From Phenylobacterium sp. (GTDB taxonomy: Bacteria > Pseudomonadota > Alphaproteobacteria > Caulobacterales > Caulobacteraceae), in contig NZ_JANINU010000094.1 in NCBI RefSeq assembly GCF_024508875.1, positions 1 to 42,912 on the forward strand: 42,912 nucleotides of DNA, read 5' to 3'. Positions 16,310 through 24,506 of this stretch are shown here, piece by piece; within the stretch, counting starts at the first letter, position 1; each line of letters starts with the position of its first letter. Position numbers and translations under genes: made by a program. Under the pieces are notes generated by a model. It saw only the letters and a list, made by a program, of their open reading frames with translations, had not been told where the DNA came from and ran no database searches.

Positions 16310-17188
16310 CTAGCTTCGAAGGACCGTCTTGCCGTTCTTGATGACGGTGGCGTTCCGCTCCTTAACCCGCGCCTCGAACGAGATCACGTTTCCATCGATC
16401 CACAGGTCGACGGTGATGGTGTCGCCGGGGAAAACAGGCGCCGAGAAGCGGACCTGATGGCTCTGGATACGGTCGGCGTCCCAGTCCACCACCTCCTGCA
16501 GCACGGCGCGGCAGGTGATGCCGTAGGTGCACAGCCCATGCAGGATCGGGCGCGGGAAGCCCGAGCGCTTGGCGCTCTCCGGATCCGAGTGCAGCGGGTT
16601 GCGGTCGCCGTTCAGGCGGTAGAGCAGCGCCTGGTCCTCGCGCGTGGTGATGTCCACCGACTTGTCGGGCGCGCGCGTGGGCACAGGATGCGGCTCGGGC
16701 GCGCCGTCCGCCGGCCCGCCGAAGCCGCCGTCCGCCCGGCAGAAGCTGGAGCCCGTCAGCGTGGCGACCTTCTCGCCCTTCTCGTCGCGCCAGACGGTCT
16801 CGCTGACCAGTACGGCGCCCTTGTCCTTGCCCTTGTCGAACGCGCCGATGGTGCGGCTCTCGGTCGTGAAGGTCCCGGACGTCGGCAGCGGACGGTGCAG
16901 CTCCACCTTCTGCTCGCCGTGCACGAGCATCAGGTAGTTCGGCTGGCTGGGGCGGTGGCCGTCCTTGGTGGGCAGCGGTTCGCCGCGGCCGGCGCCCGAT
17001 GCCAGCACCGTGGCGGCGGTCGGCACGACCTTGAGGTTCTTCTCGTAAACGAAGGCCAGCTCGGTCTCGTTCATGGGGTCGGCCCCCAGGCCCACGCCCA
17101 GGGCGTAGAGCATCACGTCCTTGTCGCCGTAGCTGAACGTGCGCGGCCTGGTCCCCTGGTCGAGGATGTCGGGATAGTAGATGGGCAT
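16310..17188 (-). CDS. MaoC-family (R)-specific enoyl-CoA hydratase, double hot-dog (hydratase-2 type)
   Basis: 292 residues. Two hot-dog folds: an N-terminal degenerate half (about 1-150, beginning with FSYGDKDVMLYALGVG and TELAFVYEKNLKVVPT) and a C-terminal catalytic half. The hydratase-2 motif reads LYRLNGDRNPLHSDPESA, followed by RPILHGLCTYG; Asp195 and His200 correspond in spacing to the catalytic Asp/His of eukaryotic peroxisomal hydratase 2. It hydrates trans-2-enoyl-CoA to (R)-3-hydroxyacyl-CoA in fatty acid, sterol side-chain or polyhydroxyalkanoate metabolism. Automated annotation often names it after a bile-acid intermediate; that specificity is not supported here. Divergent from sapC, upstream of the phosphatase. 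Confidence 0.92.
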   Translation of the reverse strand: MPIYYPDILDQGTRPRTFSYGDKDVMLYALGVGLGADPMNETELAFVYEKNLKVVPTAATVLASGAGRGEPLPTKDGHRPSQPNYLMLVHGEQKVELHRPLPTSGTFTTESRTIGAFDKGKDKGAVLVSETVWRDEKGEKVATLTGSSFCRADGGFGGPADGAPEPHPVPTRAPDKSVDITTREDQALLYRLNGDRNPLHSDPESAKRSGFPRPILHGLCTYGITCRAVLQEVVDWDADRIQSHQVRFSAPVFPGDTITVDLWIDGNVISFEARVKERNATVIKNGKTVLRS

Positions 17189-17276
17189 GTGGGCGTTCCC
17201 CGTCGTCTTTTCGCGTGACGTGTTCTGCTAGCGATTGAAGGGGCTCCGCGGCTCCGGCGCAAGCGGGCGGCCGCAT

Positions 17277-17305
17277 TTGCCCGTCGAACCCGGATCGGCT
17301 AGAGG
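17277..17305 (+). promoter_or_regulatory. Possible promoter of sapC
   Basis: TTGCCCG (17277-17283), a 14-base spacer, then GCTAGAGG (17298-17305), resembling the Caulobacter housekeeping pattern TTGACGS/GCTANAWC. It would start RNA about 57 bases before ATG 17369. The -35 has two mismatches and the last two bases of the -10 do not match. Confidence 0.4.
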
Positions 17306-17368
17306 GAGCGACCTTGCGCGCCATGGCCGGACGCCGGCGTCGCCGCTCCACGAATTCGAAGGTTTGTA

Positions 17369-18169
17369 ATGTCCGAGACCCAAATGATGCCGCCGGGCCA
17401 GCTCAGCGGGAACGTGCTGTTCTATTCGAAGCCCGAGCCCCTGGCGAAGGAGCTGCACGGCAAGATCGGCGTGAAGCGGATGGACGGTCCCTTCAAGTTC
17501 GCCAAGGCCGGCCATGCCATCCCGCTGACCGTGGGCGAGTTCCCGCTGGCCGCGGTGACCGGCCCGATCATCTTCGTGGGCGACGAGAAGCTGCCGATCG
17601 CGGTGATGGGCCTGAACGCTGGCGAGAACATGTTCGTCAAGGACGACGGCACGTTCGAAAGCGGCATCTACATCCCGGCCTACGTGCGCCGCTATCCGTT
17701 CGTGTTCGCCAACGACGAACAGAACAACCAGATGGTGCTCTGCATCGACCGCAACGCCGAGTTCATCGTCGACAAGGGCTTCGACATGCCCTTCTTCGAC
17801 GAAAAGGGCGAGCCGACCGAGTACACGAAGAACTGCATCGAGTTCTGCAACAACTTCGAGGTCGAGCGTCAGCGCACGATGAGCTTCGTGCAACTCCTGA
17901 AGGACCTCGACCTGTTCGAGACCAAGGAAGCGACCTTCACGCCGGCCAACCCGGACGGCACCGCGGGCGAGCCCCAGAAGATCGCCGAGTACTTCGGCGT
18001 CTCGGAAGAGAAGCTGAACGCCCTGCCGCCGGCCAAGTTCGTCGAGCTTCGCGACAACGGCGCCCTGGGCCAGATCTACGCCCACATGCACAGCCTCGTC
18101 GGCTGGGACCGCCTGATCGCCCTGGCGCTGACCAAGGCGAACGAGCAGCCGGCCGCCGCGAACGCCTAG
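17369..18169 (+). CDS. sapC: SapC family protein
   Basis: 266 residues, no signal peptide and no membrane segment, so probably cytoplasmic. Matches the SapC family throughout: VLFYSKPEPLAKELHGKIGV near the N terminus, HAIPLTVGEFPLAA, GPIIFVGDEKLPIAVMGLNAGENMF, YIPAYVRRYPFVFA, CIDRNAEFI, and YAHMHSLVGWDRLIAL near the end. The family is named from the Campylobacter S-layer locus and is found in many Alphaproteobacteria, where its biochemical role is not established; no S-layer structural gene is in the window. GAAGG lies about 8 bases before the ATG. A perfect hairpin with a TTCG loop follows the stop and also serves the convergent gene. Confidence 0.9.
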   Translation: MSETQMMPPGQLSGNVLFYSKPEPLAKELHGKIGVKRMDGPFKFAKAGHAIPLTVGEFPLAAVTGPIIFVGDEKLPIAVMGLNAGENMFVKDDGTFESGIYIPAYVRRYPFVFANDEQNNQMVLCIDRNAEFIVDKGFDMPFFDEKGEPTEYTKNCIEFCNNFEVERQRTMSFVQLLKDLDLFETKEATFTPANPDGTAGEPQKIAEYFGVSEEKLNALPPAKFVELRDNGALGQIYAHMHSLVGWDRLIALALTKANEQPAAANA

Positions 18170-18180
18170 GGCCGAGCGTC

Positions 18181-18202
18181 TCCCTCCCCTTCGGGGGAGG
18201 GA
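18181..18202. terminator. Bidirectional hairpin between sapC and the hot-dog protein gene
   Basis: TCCCTCCCC (18181-18189) and GGGGAGGGA (18194-18202) form a perfect 9-bp stem closed by a TTCG tetraloop, in the 40-base gap between convergent stops. There is no U-run in either direction, but position and stability fit a bidirectional terminator. Confidence 0.7.
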
Positions 18203-18209
18203 TGGCCTC

Positions 18210-18635
18210 TTACCTCTGAAACACGCTTCGGGTCAGGCAACTGAAGACCAGCCGCCCGGCCTCGTCGAGGACGTCGTGCTGGGCGATGACGATGCCCTTG
18301 TCGTCGCCCACCGGGTCCTTGGCCATGACGGTCATCCGCCCCCGCAGCAACTCGCCGGCCGGCGGATTTCGCATCCAGCGCAGCGCGTCCACGCCCAGGC
18401 GCTTGGTCTGCGGCCAGTCGGTGGCCGCCACCGCGTCCAGCTTGGCCCAGATCGCATAGACCATGGCGTCCGGCGCGCCGCGATCCAGCGCCCAGCCCGG
18501 CGTGAAGGCGGTGACGAATGCGTCAAGGGCCTTGGCGTCCACGGCGCAGGCGCCCAACGAAACCACCTGGCCGATCTCGATGTCGTCGAACGAAGCGGGC
18601 ACCGGGTCTCCTTCGCGAACGTGATTCCCGATCAT
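18210..18635 (-). CDS. MaoC-like hot-dog domain protein lacking the hydratase Asp/His pair
   Basis: 141 residues from ATG 18635; the frame stays open upstream to 18899, but that part overlaps the dsbD gene and has no family resemblance. The N terminus ASFDDIEIGQVVSLGACAV and the second half RLGVDALRWMRNPPAGELLRGRMTV...KGIVIAQHDVLDEAGRLVFSC follow the MaoC dehydratase pattern. Where active relatives have an Asp-x4-His motif (DPQPFH-like), this protein reads FTPGWALDRGAPDAM with no histidine. It is therefore probably not an active hydratase and may bind acyl-CoA or pair with an active subunit. Divergent from dsbD across 91 bases, convergent with sapC. The function is not known. Confidence 0.72.
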   Translation of the reverse strand: MIGNHVREGDPVPASFDDIEIGQVVSLGACAVDAKALDAFVTAFTPGWALDRGAPDAMVYAIWAKLDAVAATDWPQTKRLGVDALRWMRNPPAGELLRGRMTVMAKDPVGDDKGIVIAQHDVLDEAGRLVFSCLTRSVFQR

Positions 18636-18665
18636 GGCCCGCGCACGGCTCAAGTCGAGCCCGCT

Positions 18666-18695
18666 TTGCGCTATGGACACACCGCGCCATATAAC
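18666..18695 (+). promoter_or_regulatory. Sigma70-like promoter of the dsbD operon
   Basis: TTGCGC (18666-18671), an 18-base spacer and TATAAC (18690-18695). The predicted RNA start near 18702 leaves a short leader containing the GAGG (18718-18721) ribosome binding site. It would drive the long thiol-reductase to addA run. Confidence 0.45.
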
Positions 18696-18726
18696 GCCCA
18701 CACGGCCGGCGCAGCTTGAGGTCATG

Positions 18727-20850
18727 ATGCGGTTCCTGATGGGCGCACTTTCCGCCCTGATCCTGTCGAGCGCGGCCGCGGCCCAGCCCGTGAACACCGG
18801 CCACCTGACGGCCGAGCTGGTCGCCGCGAGCCAGGGCGTGGCGCCTGGCCAGACGGTGACGGTCGCCCTGCGCCAGAAGATCCAGCAGGGCTGGCACACC
18901 TACTGGCGCAACGCCGGGGACAGCGGCGAGCCCACCAAGATCACCTGGACCCTGCCGCCCGGCTGGACCGCATCGGACTTCACCTGGCCCGCCCCGAAGC
19001 GCCTGCCGGTCGGCCCGCTCACGAACTACGGCTACGACGGCGAGGTCCTGCTGCCGGTCACGGTCACCGCGCCGGCCGGCGCCGCGCCGGGCTCGACGGT
19101 CACGCTCAAGGCGGTCGCCAACTTCCTGGTCTGCGCCGACATCTGCGTCCCCGAGGACGCCAATCTCTCGCTGCAGCTCCCGATCACCGCAGGTCCGGCC
19201 CCCGCCGATCCGCAGTGGGGCGCGAAGATCGTCCGCACGATCGCCGAGGCCCCGAAGCCGGCCGGGCTGACCGCCGCCTTCGAGAAGCAGGGCGAGGCGG
19301 TGAAACTGGCCATCGTCGGGCCAGCCCTCAAGGGCGCCGACATGGCCGGGGCCTATTTCTTCCCGTTCGCCGGGACGATCATCGACCACGCCAAGCCGCA
19401 GGCCATCGACCGTGGTCCGGAGGGGCTCACCCTGTCCCTCCCGCCCGGCTACGACTTCCAGTCGCCCACCCCTCCGAAGAGCCTCGCCGGCGTGCTCGAG
19501 GTGGACGGCAAGGCCTACGAGCTGACGGCCGCGGCCGGTCCGCTTCCGGCCGGCGCCGCCGGCCTGGGACCTCCGCCCGTCAAAATCGCGGCGCCGGCGG
19601 GCGCGGCCAACCTCGGCCTCGCCTCGGCCGCGGCCCTGGCCCTGGTGGGCGGCCTGATCCTCAACCTGATGCCCTGCGTCTTCCCCGTGCTGGCCATGAA
19701 GGCCGCGTCGCTCGCCGGCCACGGAGGCCACGACGCCGCGGCCCGTCGGCAAGGCCTGGCGTTCGGGGGTGGGGTGCTTGTGACGTTCCTGGGCCTGGCG
19801 GCGACCCTGATCGCGCTACGCGCCGCCGGTTCGGCGGTCGGGTGGGGCTTCCAGTTGCAGGATCCGCCCGTGGTCGCGGCGCTGGCGCTCCTGATGCTGC
19901 TGGTGGCGCTTAACCTGTCGGGCGTCTTCGAGATCGGCACGTCGCTGCAAGGCGTCGGCACGGACCTGGCGGCCCGCGGCGGCCTGTCGGGCAGCTTCTT
20001 CACCGGCGTCCTCGCCGTGGTGGTCGCCGCCCCCTGCACGGCGCCGTTCATGGGCCCTGCGCTCGGCTGGGCCCTGACGCAGCCTCCGGCCGCGGCCTTG
20101 GTCGTCTTCCTGGCCCTGGGAATCGGCTTCGCGCTGCCGTTCGTGGCCGTGGCCTTCGTGCCGGGGCTGCTCTCCCGTTTGCCCCGGCCGGGTCCGTGGA
20201 TGGACATCTTCAAGAAGGCGCTGGCCTTCCCGATGTACGCCGCGGTCGCCTGGCTGGTCTGGGTTCTGACGGTGCAGGTGGGCTCGGACGCGGTGCCGCG
20301 GATCCTGGGGGCGGCCGTCGCCCTGGCCCTTGCCGCCTGGATCGCCGGCGCCGCCCAGCGGCAGCACGCCAGCGGTCGTCATCACGTCGGGCTCGCGGCG
20401 GCGGCCACGCTGGTGGGCGCGGTCGCCGTAGTGGGCGGTGTGCTGTGGCCGGCCTACTCGCTGGCCGAGACGCCCACCGCGTCGGGCGAAGCGAAGCTGG
20501 ACGAGCAGGCCTACACGCCCGAGAAGCTCGCCACGCTGCAGGCCGAGGGCCGCCCGGTCCTGGTCAACTACACCGCCGCCTGGTGCGTCAGTTGCCAGGT
20601 GAACGATCGCGTCGCGCTTTCCACCAACGCGGTGTCGGAGGCGCTGAAAAGAAACAACGCCGTCTACCTCAAGGCCGACTGGACGAAGCGTGACGCCTCC
20701 ATCGCTGCGGAACTGGCCCGCTTCGGGCGCGCGGGCGTACCGCTCTACCTCGTGTATGGCGCCAAGGGCGGGGAACCGGTTATCCTGCCGTCGATCCTGA
20801 CCGAAGGCGTCGTCGTGAAAGCCCTGGACGCCGCCGGCAAAGCCAGTTGA
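18727..20850 (+). CDS. dsbD: DsbD/ScsB-like transmembrane thiol:disulfide reductase
   Basis: 707 residues. Passes electrons from cytoplasmic thioredoxin across the inner membrane to periplasmic thiol proteins. Three modules: signal peptide then an N-terminal periplasmic domain (about 20-270) with Cys136 and Cys140 in VCADICVP; a membrane core (about 290-590, eight or so segments) with Cys317 in NLMPCVFPV and Cys437 in AAPCTAPFMGP; and a C-terminal thioredoxin domain with Cys620-Val-Ser-Cys623. The large N-terminal domain with closely spaced cysteines looks more like the ScsB type than E. coli DsbD. ATG 18727 is preferred to the adjacent ATG 18724 for its spacing from GAGG. The next gene, a periplasmic redoxin, is a likely electron acceptor. 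The cytoplasmic donor could be the thioredoxin at 32821. Confidence 0.92.
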   Translation: MRFLMGALSALILSSAAAAQPVNTGHLTAELVAASQGVAPGQTVTVALRQKIQQGWHTYWRNAGDSGEPTKITWTLPPGWTASDFTWPAPKRLPVGPLTNYGYDGEVLLPVTVTAPAGAAPGSTVTLKAVANFLVCADICVPEDANLSLQLPITAGPAPADPQWGAKIVRTIAEAPKPAGLTAAFEKQGEAVKLAIVGPALKGADMAGAYFFPFAGTIIDHAKPQAIDRGPEGLTLSLPPGYDFQSPTPPKSLAGVLEVDGKAYELTAAAGPLPAGAAGLGPPPVKIAAPAGAANLGLASAAALALVGGLILNLMPCVFPVLAMKAASLAGHGGHDAAARRQGLAFGGGVLVTFLGLAATLIALRAAGSAVGWGFQLQDPPVVAALALLMLLVALNLSGVFEIGTSLQGVGTDLAARGGLSGSFFTGVLAVVVAAPCTAPFMGPALGWALTQPPAAALVVFLALGIGFALPFVAVAFVPGLLSRLPRPGPWMDIFKKALAFPMYAAVAWLVWVLTVQVGSDAVPRILGAAVALALAAWIAGAAQRQHASGRHHVGLAAAATLVGAVAVVGGVLWPAYSLAETPTASGEAKLDEQAYTPEKLATLQAEGRPVLVNYTAAWCVSCQVNDRVALSTNAVSEALKRNNAVYLKADWTKRDASIAAELARFGRAGVPLYLVYGAKGGEPVILPSILTEGVVVKALDAAGKAS

Positions 20851-20873
20851 TCCAACCCGCGCAAGGAGCCGCC

Positions 20874-21485
20874 ATGCCCCGCGTCCTCGCCGCCATCGCC
20901 ATCGCCACGACCGTCTCAGCGCCCGCCTTCGCCTCGCCGACGCTGGGGCAGCCCGCTCCCGCATTCCAGGCAGTGGACGCCGCCCGGCGGACCCGCTCGC
21001 TGTCCGAGTTCCGCGGCAAGACCGTGGTCCTGGAATGGACCAACAACGGCTGCCCATACGTGCAGAAGCACTACAACTCGGGCAACATGCAGGGGCTGCA
21101 GCGCCAGGCAGCCAAGGACGGCGTGGTCTGGCTGACCGTGATCTCGTCTGCTCCGGGCATGCAGGGCTATCTGACCGGCCCGCAGGCGCGCCAGTGGAAG
21201 GGCGAGGTGAAGGCCGCCTCGGCCGACGTCCTGCTCGACCCCAAGGGAACCGTGGGCCGCGCCTACGAGGCCAAGAGCACGCCACACATCTTCATCGTCG
21301 ATAAGGCCGGCAGGCTCGCCTACATGGGCGGGATCGACGACCGGCCCTACTCCGATCCCGAGAGCCTCAAGGGCGCGACGAACTATGTCGCGGCCGCCCT
21401 CGGCGACATCAAGGCGGGGCGCGCCGTGGCGCAGCCGGCCACCAAGCCCTATGGCTGCAGCGTGAAATACGGCTCCGCCGAATAG
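20874..21485 (+). CDS. Periplasmic thioredoxin-fold redoxin with CPYV site and C-terminal Cys
   Basis: 203 residues. Signal peptide (MPRVLAAIAIAT...AFA, cleavage near residue 20) then an AhpC/TSA-like thioredoxin fold: LGQPAPAFQAVDA, LEWTNNGCPYVQKHY with Cys60 at the redox position, LLDPKGTVGRAYEAKSTPHIFIVD with the cis-Pro, and GGIDDRPYSD. The usual CxxC is replaced by CPYV; a second cysteine lies near the C terminus in PYGCSVKYG. This two-cysteine layout resembles 2-Cys peroxiredoxin-like proteins more than a disulfide oxidoreductase. ATG 20874 is set by AAGGAG five bases upstream, 23 bases after the dsbD stop. It is likely a substrate of that reductase, perhaps as an envelope peroxide scavenger; this is inference. 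Confidence 0.85.
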   Translation: MPRVLAAIAIATTVSAPAFASPTLGQPAPAFQAVDAARRTRSLSEFRGKTVVLEWTNNGCPYVQKHYNSGNMQGLQRQAAKDGVVWLTVISSAPGMQGYLTGPQARQWKGEVKAASADVLLDPKGTVGRAYEAKSTPHIFIVDKAGRLAYMGGIDDRPYSDPESLKGATNYVAAALGDIKAGRAVAQPATKPYGCSVKYGSAE

Positions 21486-21495
21486 AGAGGTCCTC

Positions 21496-23112
21496 TTGTC
21501 CACGTCCGACGCCGCCTGGGCGGCCCTCTCCAAGGCCGCCGACGCGGCACGCGGCCGCCGCATCGCCGGCCTGTTCGCCGCCGAGCCTGAGCGGTTGAAG
21601 CATCTGACGCTGGGCGCGGCAGGGCTGGAGATCGACCTTTCGAAGCAGCCCTGGTCGCTGGACGACCTCGCGGTCATGCTGGATCTGGCGAAGGCGTCTG
21701 GCGTCGAAGCCGCCCGCGACCGCCTCTTCGCCGGCGAAATCGTCAATGCCTCGGAGGGCCGCCCGGCCTTGCACATAGCCCTGCGCGCGCAAGAGGGCGC
21801 CGATTTCCGCGCCGACGGCCAGCCCGTGTCCCGCGAGGTCGAGGCCACCCGCGCCGCCATGGCCGCCTTCGCGGAGGCGGTGCGGTCGGGCGGCAAGACG
21901 GGGTGCACCGGTCTGCCGTTCCGCACCATCGTCCACATCGGCATCGGCGGCTCGGACCTAGGCCCGCGGCTGATCTGGGAGGCCCTGAAGCCGCTGGACC
22001 CGCAGATCGACCTGCGGTTCGTGGCCAACGTCGACCCCGCCGAGCTGGCCCAGGCCCTGACCGGCCTCGATCCCGCCGAGACCATGGTCGTGACCGTCTC
22101 GAAGACCTTCACCACGCTGGAGACGCTGACCAACGCCGAGGCCGCCCGCTCATGGCTGCGCGCGACACTGGGAACGGCCTCGGACAGCCACCTCGTCGCC
22201 GTCTCGGCCGCGCCGGACAAGGCCCAGGCGTTCGGCGTTCCGGCCGATCAGGTGTTCGGCTTCTGGGACTGGGTCGGCGGCCGCTATTCCATCTGGTCGT
22301 CGGTCGGCCTCTCGTGCGCCGTGGCCCTGGGATACGACGTCTTCGCCCGCATGCTGGCCGGCGCGCGGACGATGGACGAGCACTTCCAGACCGCCCCCCT
22401 GGCCGCCAACGCCCCGGTGCTTCTGGCGCTGGCCCATGTCTTCAATCGCAACGGGCTTGGCCGCCCGATCCGCGCCGTCGTGCCCTACGCCCAGCGCCTG
22501 CGCCTGTTCGCCGCTTTCCTGCAGCAGCTCGAGATGGAATCGAACGGCAAGCGCGTCACGGCCGACGGCCTGCCCGTCGCGCACCCGACCGCCGCCAGTG
22601 TGTTCGGGGACGCCGGCACCAATGGCCAGCACGCCTTCTTCCAACTCCTCCACCAGGGGACCGACGTGGTCCCCGTCGACATCCTGGCCGTGGCCGAAGG
22701 CAGCGAGGGCGATCCCGCCGCCCAGACCAAGCTGCTCGCCAACGCCATCGCCCAGGCCGAGGCCCTGCTGGTGGGACGCACCGAGGCCGACGTGCGCGCC
22801 GAACTCACCGCCGCCGGCAAGTCGCCCGCCGAGATCGACAAGCTGGCGCCGCAGCGCACGTTCCCCGGCGACCGGCCGACCAGCTTCCTGCTGTTGGACC
22901 GCCTGGACCCGGAGCGGATGGGCGCCCTGGTGGCCCTCTACGAGCACAAGACCTTCGTCGAGGGCGTGCTCTGGGGGATCAACAGCTTCGACCAATGGGG
23001 CGTGGAGCTGGGCAAGACGCTGGCGACCCGTGTCCTGGCCGAGCTGGAGGGCGGGCCGGCGGGCCAGCACGATCCGTCGACGGCGGCGCTGATCGCCCGG
23101 CTGAGAAGCTGA
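21496..23112 (+). CDS. pgi: Glucose-6-phosphate isomerase
   Basis: 538 residues, close to the usual bacterial length. Interconverts glucose-6-phosphate and fructose-6-phosphate in glycolysis, gluconeogenesis and the supply of amino sugars. Signatures: HIGIGGSDLGPRL, VSKTFTTLETLTNA, GGRYSIWSSVGL, then catalytic Glu348 (MESNGK), His379 (GTNGQHAFFQLLHQG) and Lys507 (NSFDQWGVELGK). The start is a TTG at 21496 with AGAGAGG five bases upstream; no ATG or GTG gives a better start. It follows the redoxin by 10 bases. Fructose-6-phosphate feeds UDP-GlcNAc and UDP-MurNAc synthesis, which connects loosely to amgK-murU downstream. Confidence 0.97.
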   Translation: MSTSDAAWAALSKAADAARGRRIAGLFAAEPERLKHLTLGAAGLEIDLSKQPWSLDDLAVMLDLAKASGVEAARDRLFAGEIVNASEGRPALHIALRAQEGADFRADGQPVSREVEATRAAMAAFAEAVRSGGKTGCTGLPFRTIVHIGIGGSDLGPRLIWEALKPLDPQIDLRFVANVDPAELAQALTGLDPAETMVVTVSKTFTTLETLTNAEAARSWLRATLGTASDSHLVAVSAAPDKAQAFGVPADQVFGFWDWVGGRYSIWSSVGLSCAVALGYDVFARMLAGARTMDEHFQTAPLAANAPVLLALAHVFNRNGLGRPIRAVVPYAQRLRLFAAFLQQLEMESNGKRVTADGLPVAHPTAASVFGDAGTNGQHAFFQLLHQGTDVVPVDILAVAEGSEGDPAAQTKLLANAIAQAEALLVGRTEADVRAELTAAGKSPAEIDKLAPQRTFPGDRPTSFLLLDRLDPERMGALVALYEHKTFVEGVLWGINSFDQWGVELGKTLATRVLAELEGGPAGQHDPSTAALIARLRS

Positions 23113-23178
23113 ACCGGAGCCGGCGCCGCACCGACCGCCAGCTTGCTCCGGGCCGGCGCAACAGGTCATCCTAGCGCC

Positions 23179-24051
23179 ATGACGCTCGCCACCCCGGCCG
23201 GCGCGGTCCGCGGCGCGGGCCGCCACGACCACATCGTCGATATGCTGATCGCCGAGCGCGCCCCGAAGTTGGCGGCCAGCCCCCTATGGCCCGCGGCCCG
23301 GCCCTTGCTCTATGCGATGCTGGACTATGCGAAGGCGGTGCGGATGGCCGACGCCATCGCCCCCCTGCCTGGCCGGGCGGCGCTCGATTTCATCTCGGAC
23401 CTGCTGTCGCTGAAGGTCTCCACAGCGCACCTCGACCGCACGCCGTGCGCCGGCCGGCTCGTCGTGATCTGCAACCATCCCACCGGCATCGCCGACGGCA
23501 TCGCCGTGTTCGACGCCCTGAAGGCGCTGCGTCCGGAAATCTGCTTCTACGCCAACGCCGACGCCCACCGTGTCTCACCGCGCTTCGGTGAGGTGCTGAT
23601 CCCGGTGGAGTGGGTCGAAGCCAAGCGCACTCGCGAGAAGACGCGCGCCACGCTCCAGCTCACGCGGGAGGCGATGGAGGCCGAACGCTGCCTGGTGATC
23701 TTCCCCGCCGGCCGGCTCGCGCGACGCCAGGCCGATGGGCGTCTGGCTGAGAGTCCCTGGATGGCCTCGGCGGTCTCGATCGCCCGCAGGCATGAGGCGA
23801 CCGTGCTGCCGATCCACGTGGACGGTCCGTGGTCCACGCTGTTCCACTTCTTCCACGGCTTCTCGGGCGAGCTGCGGGACATCACCCTCTTTCACGAACT
23901 GCTCAACAAGCAGGGGCGCGAGTTCCGGCTGGTTGTCGGCGAGCCGATCCCGCCGGGGGCGCTGGAGGGCGACGTCGCGCAGGTGACCGAGCGGCTGAAG
24001 GCGCATGTGGAGCATGGGCTGGCGGCCGACCCGCACCGCGTCTTCGCATGA
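23179..24051 (+). CDS. Lysophospholipid acyltransferase family protein
   Basis: 290 residues from ATG 23179 (an in-frame TTG at 23143 is less likely). PlsC-type acyltransferase fold: the catalytic motif reads NHPTGIADG with His100 and Asp106 (the NHPxGxxDG form of the putative-hemolysin/acyltransferase_2 group rather than the standard HX4D), then FYANADAHR, LIPVEW, the substrate-binding FPAGRLARR and VLPIHVDGPWSTLFHFFH. Probably membrane-associated through amphipathic helices, acylating a glycerol- or amino-acid-based lysolipid such as lyso-ornithine lipid. A 66-base gap separates it from pgi, with an inverted CCGGAGC/GCTCCGG pair in it. Its TGA overlaps the ATG of tsaE. The acyl acceptor is not known. 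Confidence 0.82.
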   Translation: MTLATPAGAVRGAGRHDHIVDMLIAERAPKLAASPLWPAARPLLYAMLDYAKAVRMADAIAPLPGRAALDFISDLLSLKVSTAHLDRTPCAGRLVVICNHPTGIADGIAVFDALKALRPEICFYANADAHRVSPRFGEVLIPVEWVEAKRTREKTRATLQLTREAMEAERCLVIFPAGRLARRQADGRLAESPWMASAVSIARRHEATVLPIHVDGPWSTLFHFFHGFSGELRDITLFHELLNKQGREFRLVVGEPIPPGALEGDVAQVTERLKAHVEHGLAADPHRVFA

Positions 24052-24506
24052 GCGCCTCACGTGTCGATCTGGCCGACGAGGCGGCCACGGCGCGGCTGGG
24101 CGCAAGGATCGCGGGCGCCCTTCGTCCCGGTGAGGCGGTCTGTCTCTCGGGACCGCTCGGAGCCGGCAAGTCGACCTTGGCGCGAGCGTTGGTGCGCGCC
24201 CTGACGACGCCGGACGAGGATGTGCCGTCGCCCACCTTCACCCTGGTGCAATTCTACGAGGGCCCGCGCCTGACCGTCGCCCACTTCGACCTCTACCGGC
24301 TGTCCGATCCCGACGAGGCCTATGAGATCGGCCTGGATGAGGCGCTGGACGAGGGCGCGGCGGTCATCGAATGGCCGCAACGCCTGGAGGGCCGCCTGCC
24401 GCCCGACCGACTCGACGTAGAGATCGAACTGGCCGAAGACGCCGATGGCCGCCGCGCGACCCTGACCCCGCACGGCGCCTGGGAGGGACGAACGCTTGAG
24501 CTCTGA
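24048..24506 (+). CDS. tsaE: tRNA threonylcarbamoyladenosine biosynthesis ATPase TsaE
   Basis: 152 residues. Small P-loop ATPase that resets the TsaB-TsaD complex during synthesis of t6A37 on ANN-decoding tRNAs; essential in most bacteria. Walker A GPLGAGKST with Lys41, the switch SPTFTLVQFY, HFDLYRLSDPDEAYEIG, and the conserved IEWPQRL. ATG 24048 overlaps the acyltransferase stop (ATGA). Its own end overlaps the TTG start of amgK by 11 bases. The pairing of tsaE with amgK-murU is, as I recall, conserved in several proteobacterial groups, though the link between tRNA modification and cell-wall recycling is unexplained. Confidence 0.96.
   Translation: MSASRVDLADEAATARLGARIAGALRPGEAVCLSGPLGAGKSTLARALVRALTTPDEDVPSPTFTLVQFYEGPRLTVAHFDLYRLSDPDEAYEIGLDEALDEGAAVIEWPQRLEGRLPPDRLDVEIELAEDADGRRATLTPHGAWEGRTLEL

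Noticed and set aside
17369..18169. S-layer locus around sapC
   Set aside because: No surface-layer protein or type I secretion genes are nearby; the name is inherited from another organism.
23113..23178. CCGGAGC/GCTCCGG inverted pair as a terminator after pgi
   Set aside because: 7-bp stem with a loop of over 20 bases and no U-run in a very GC-rich gap; could be chance.
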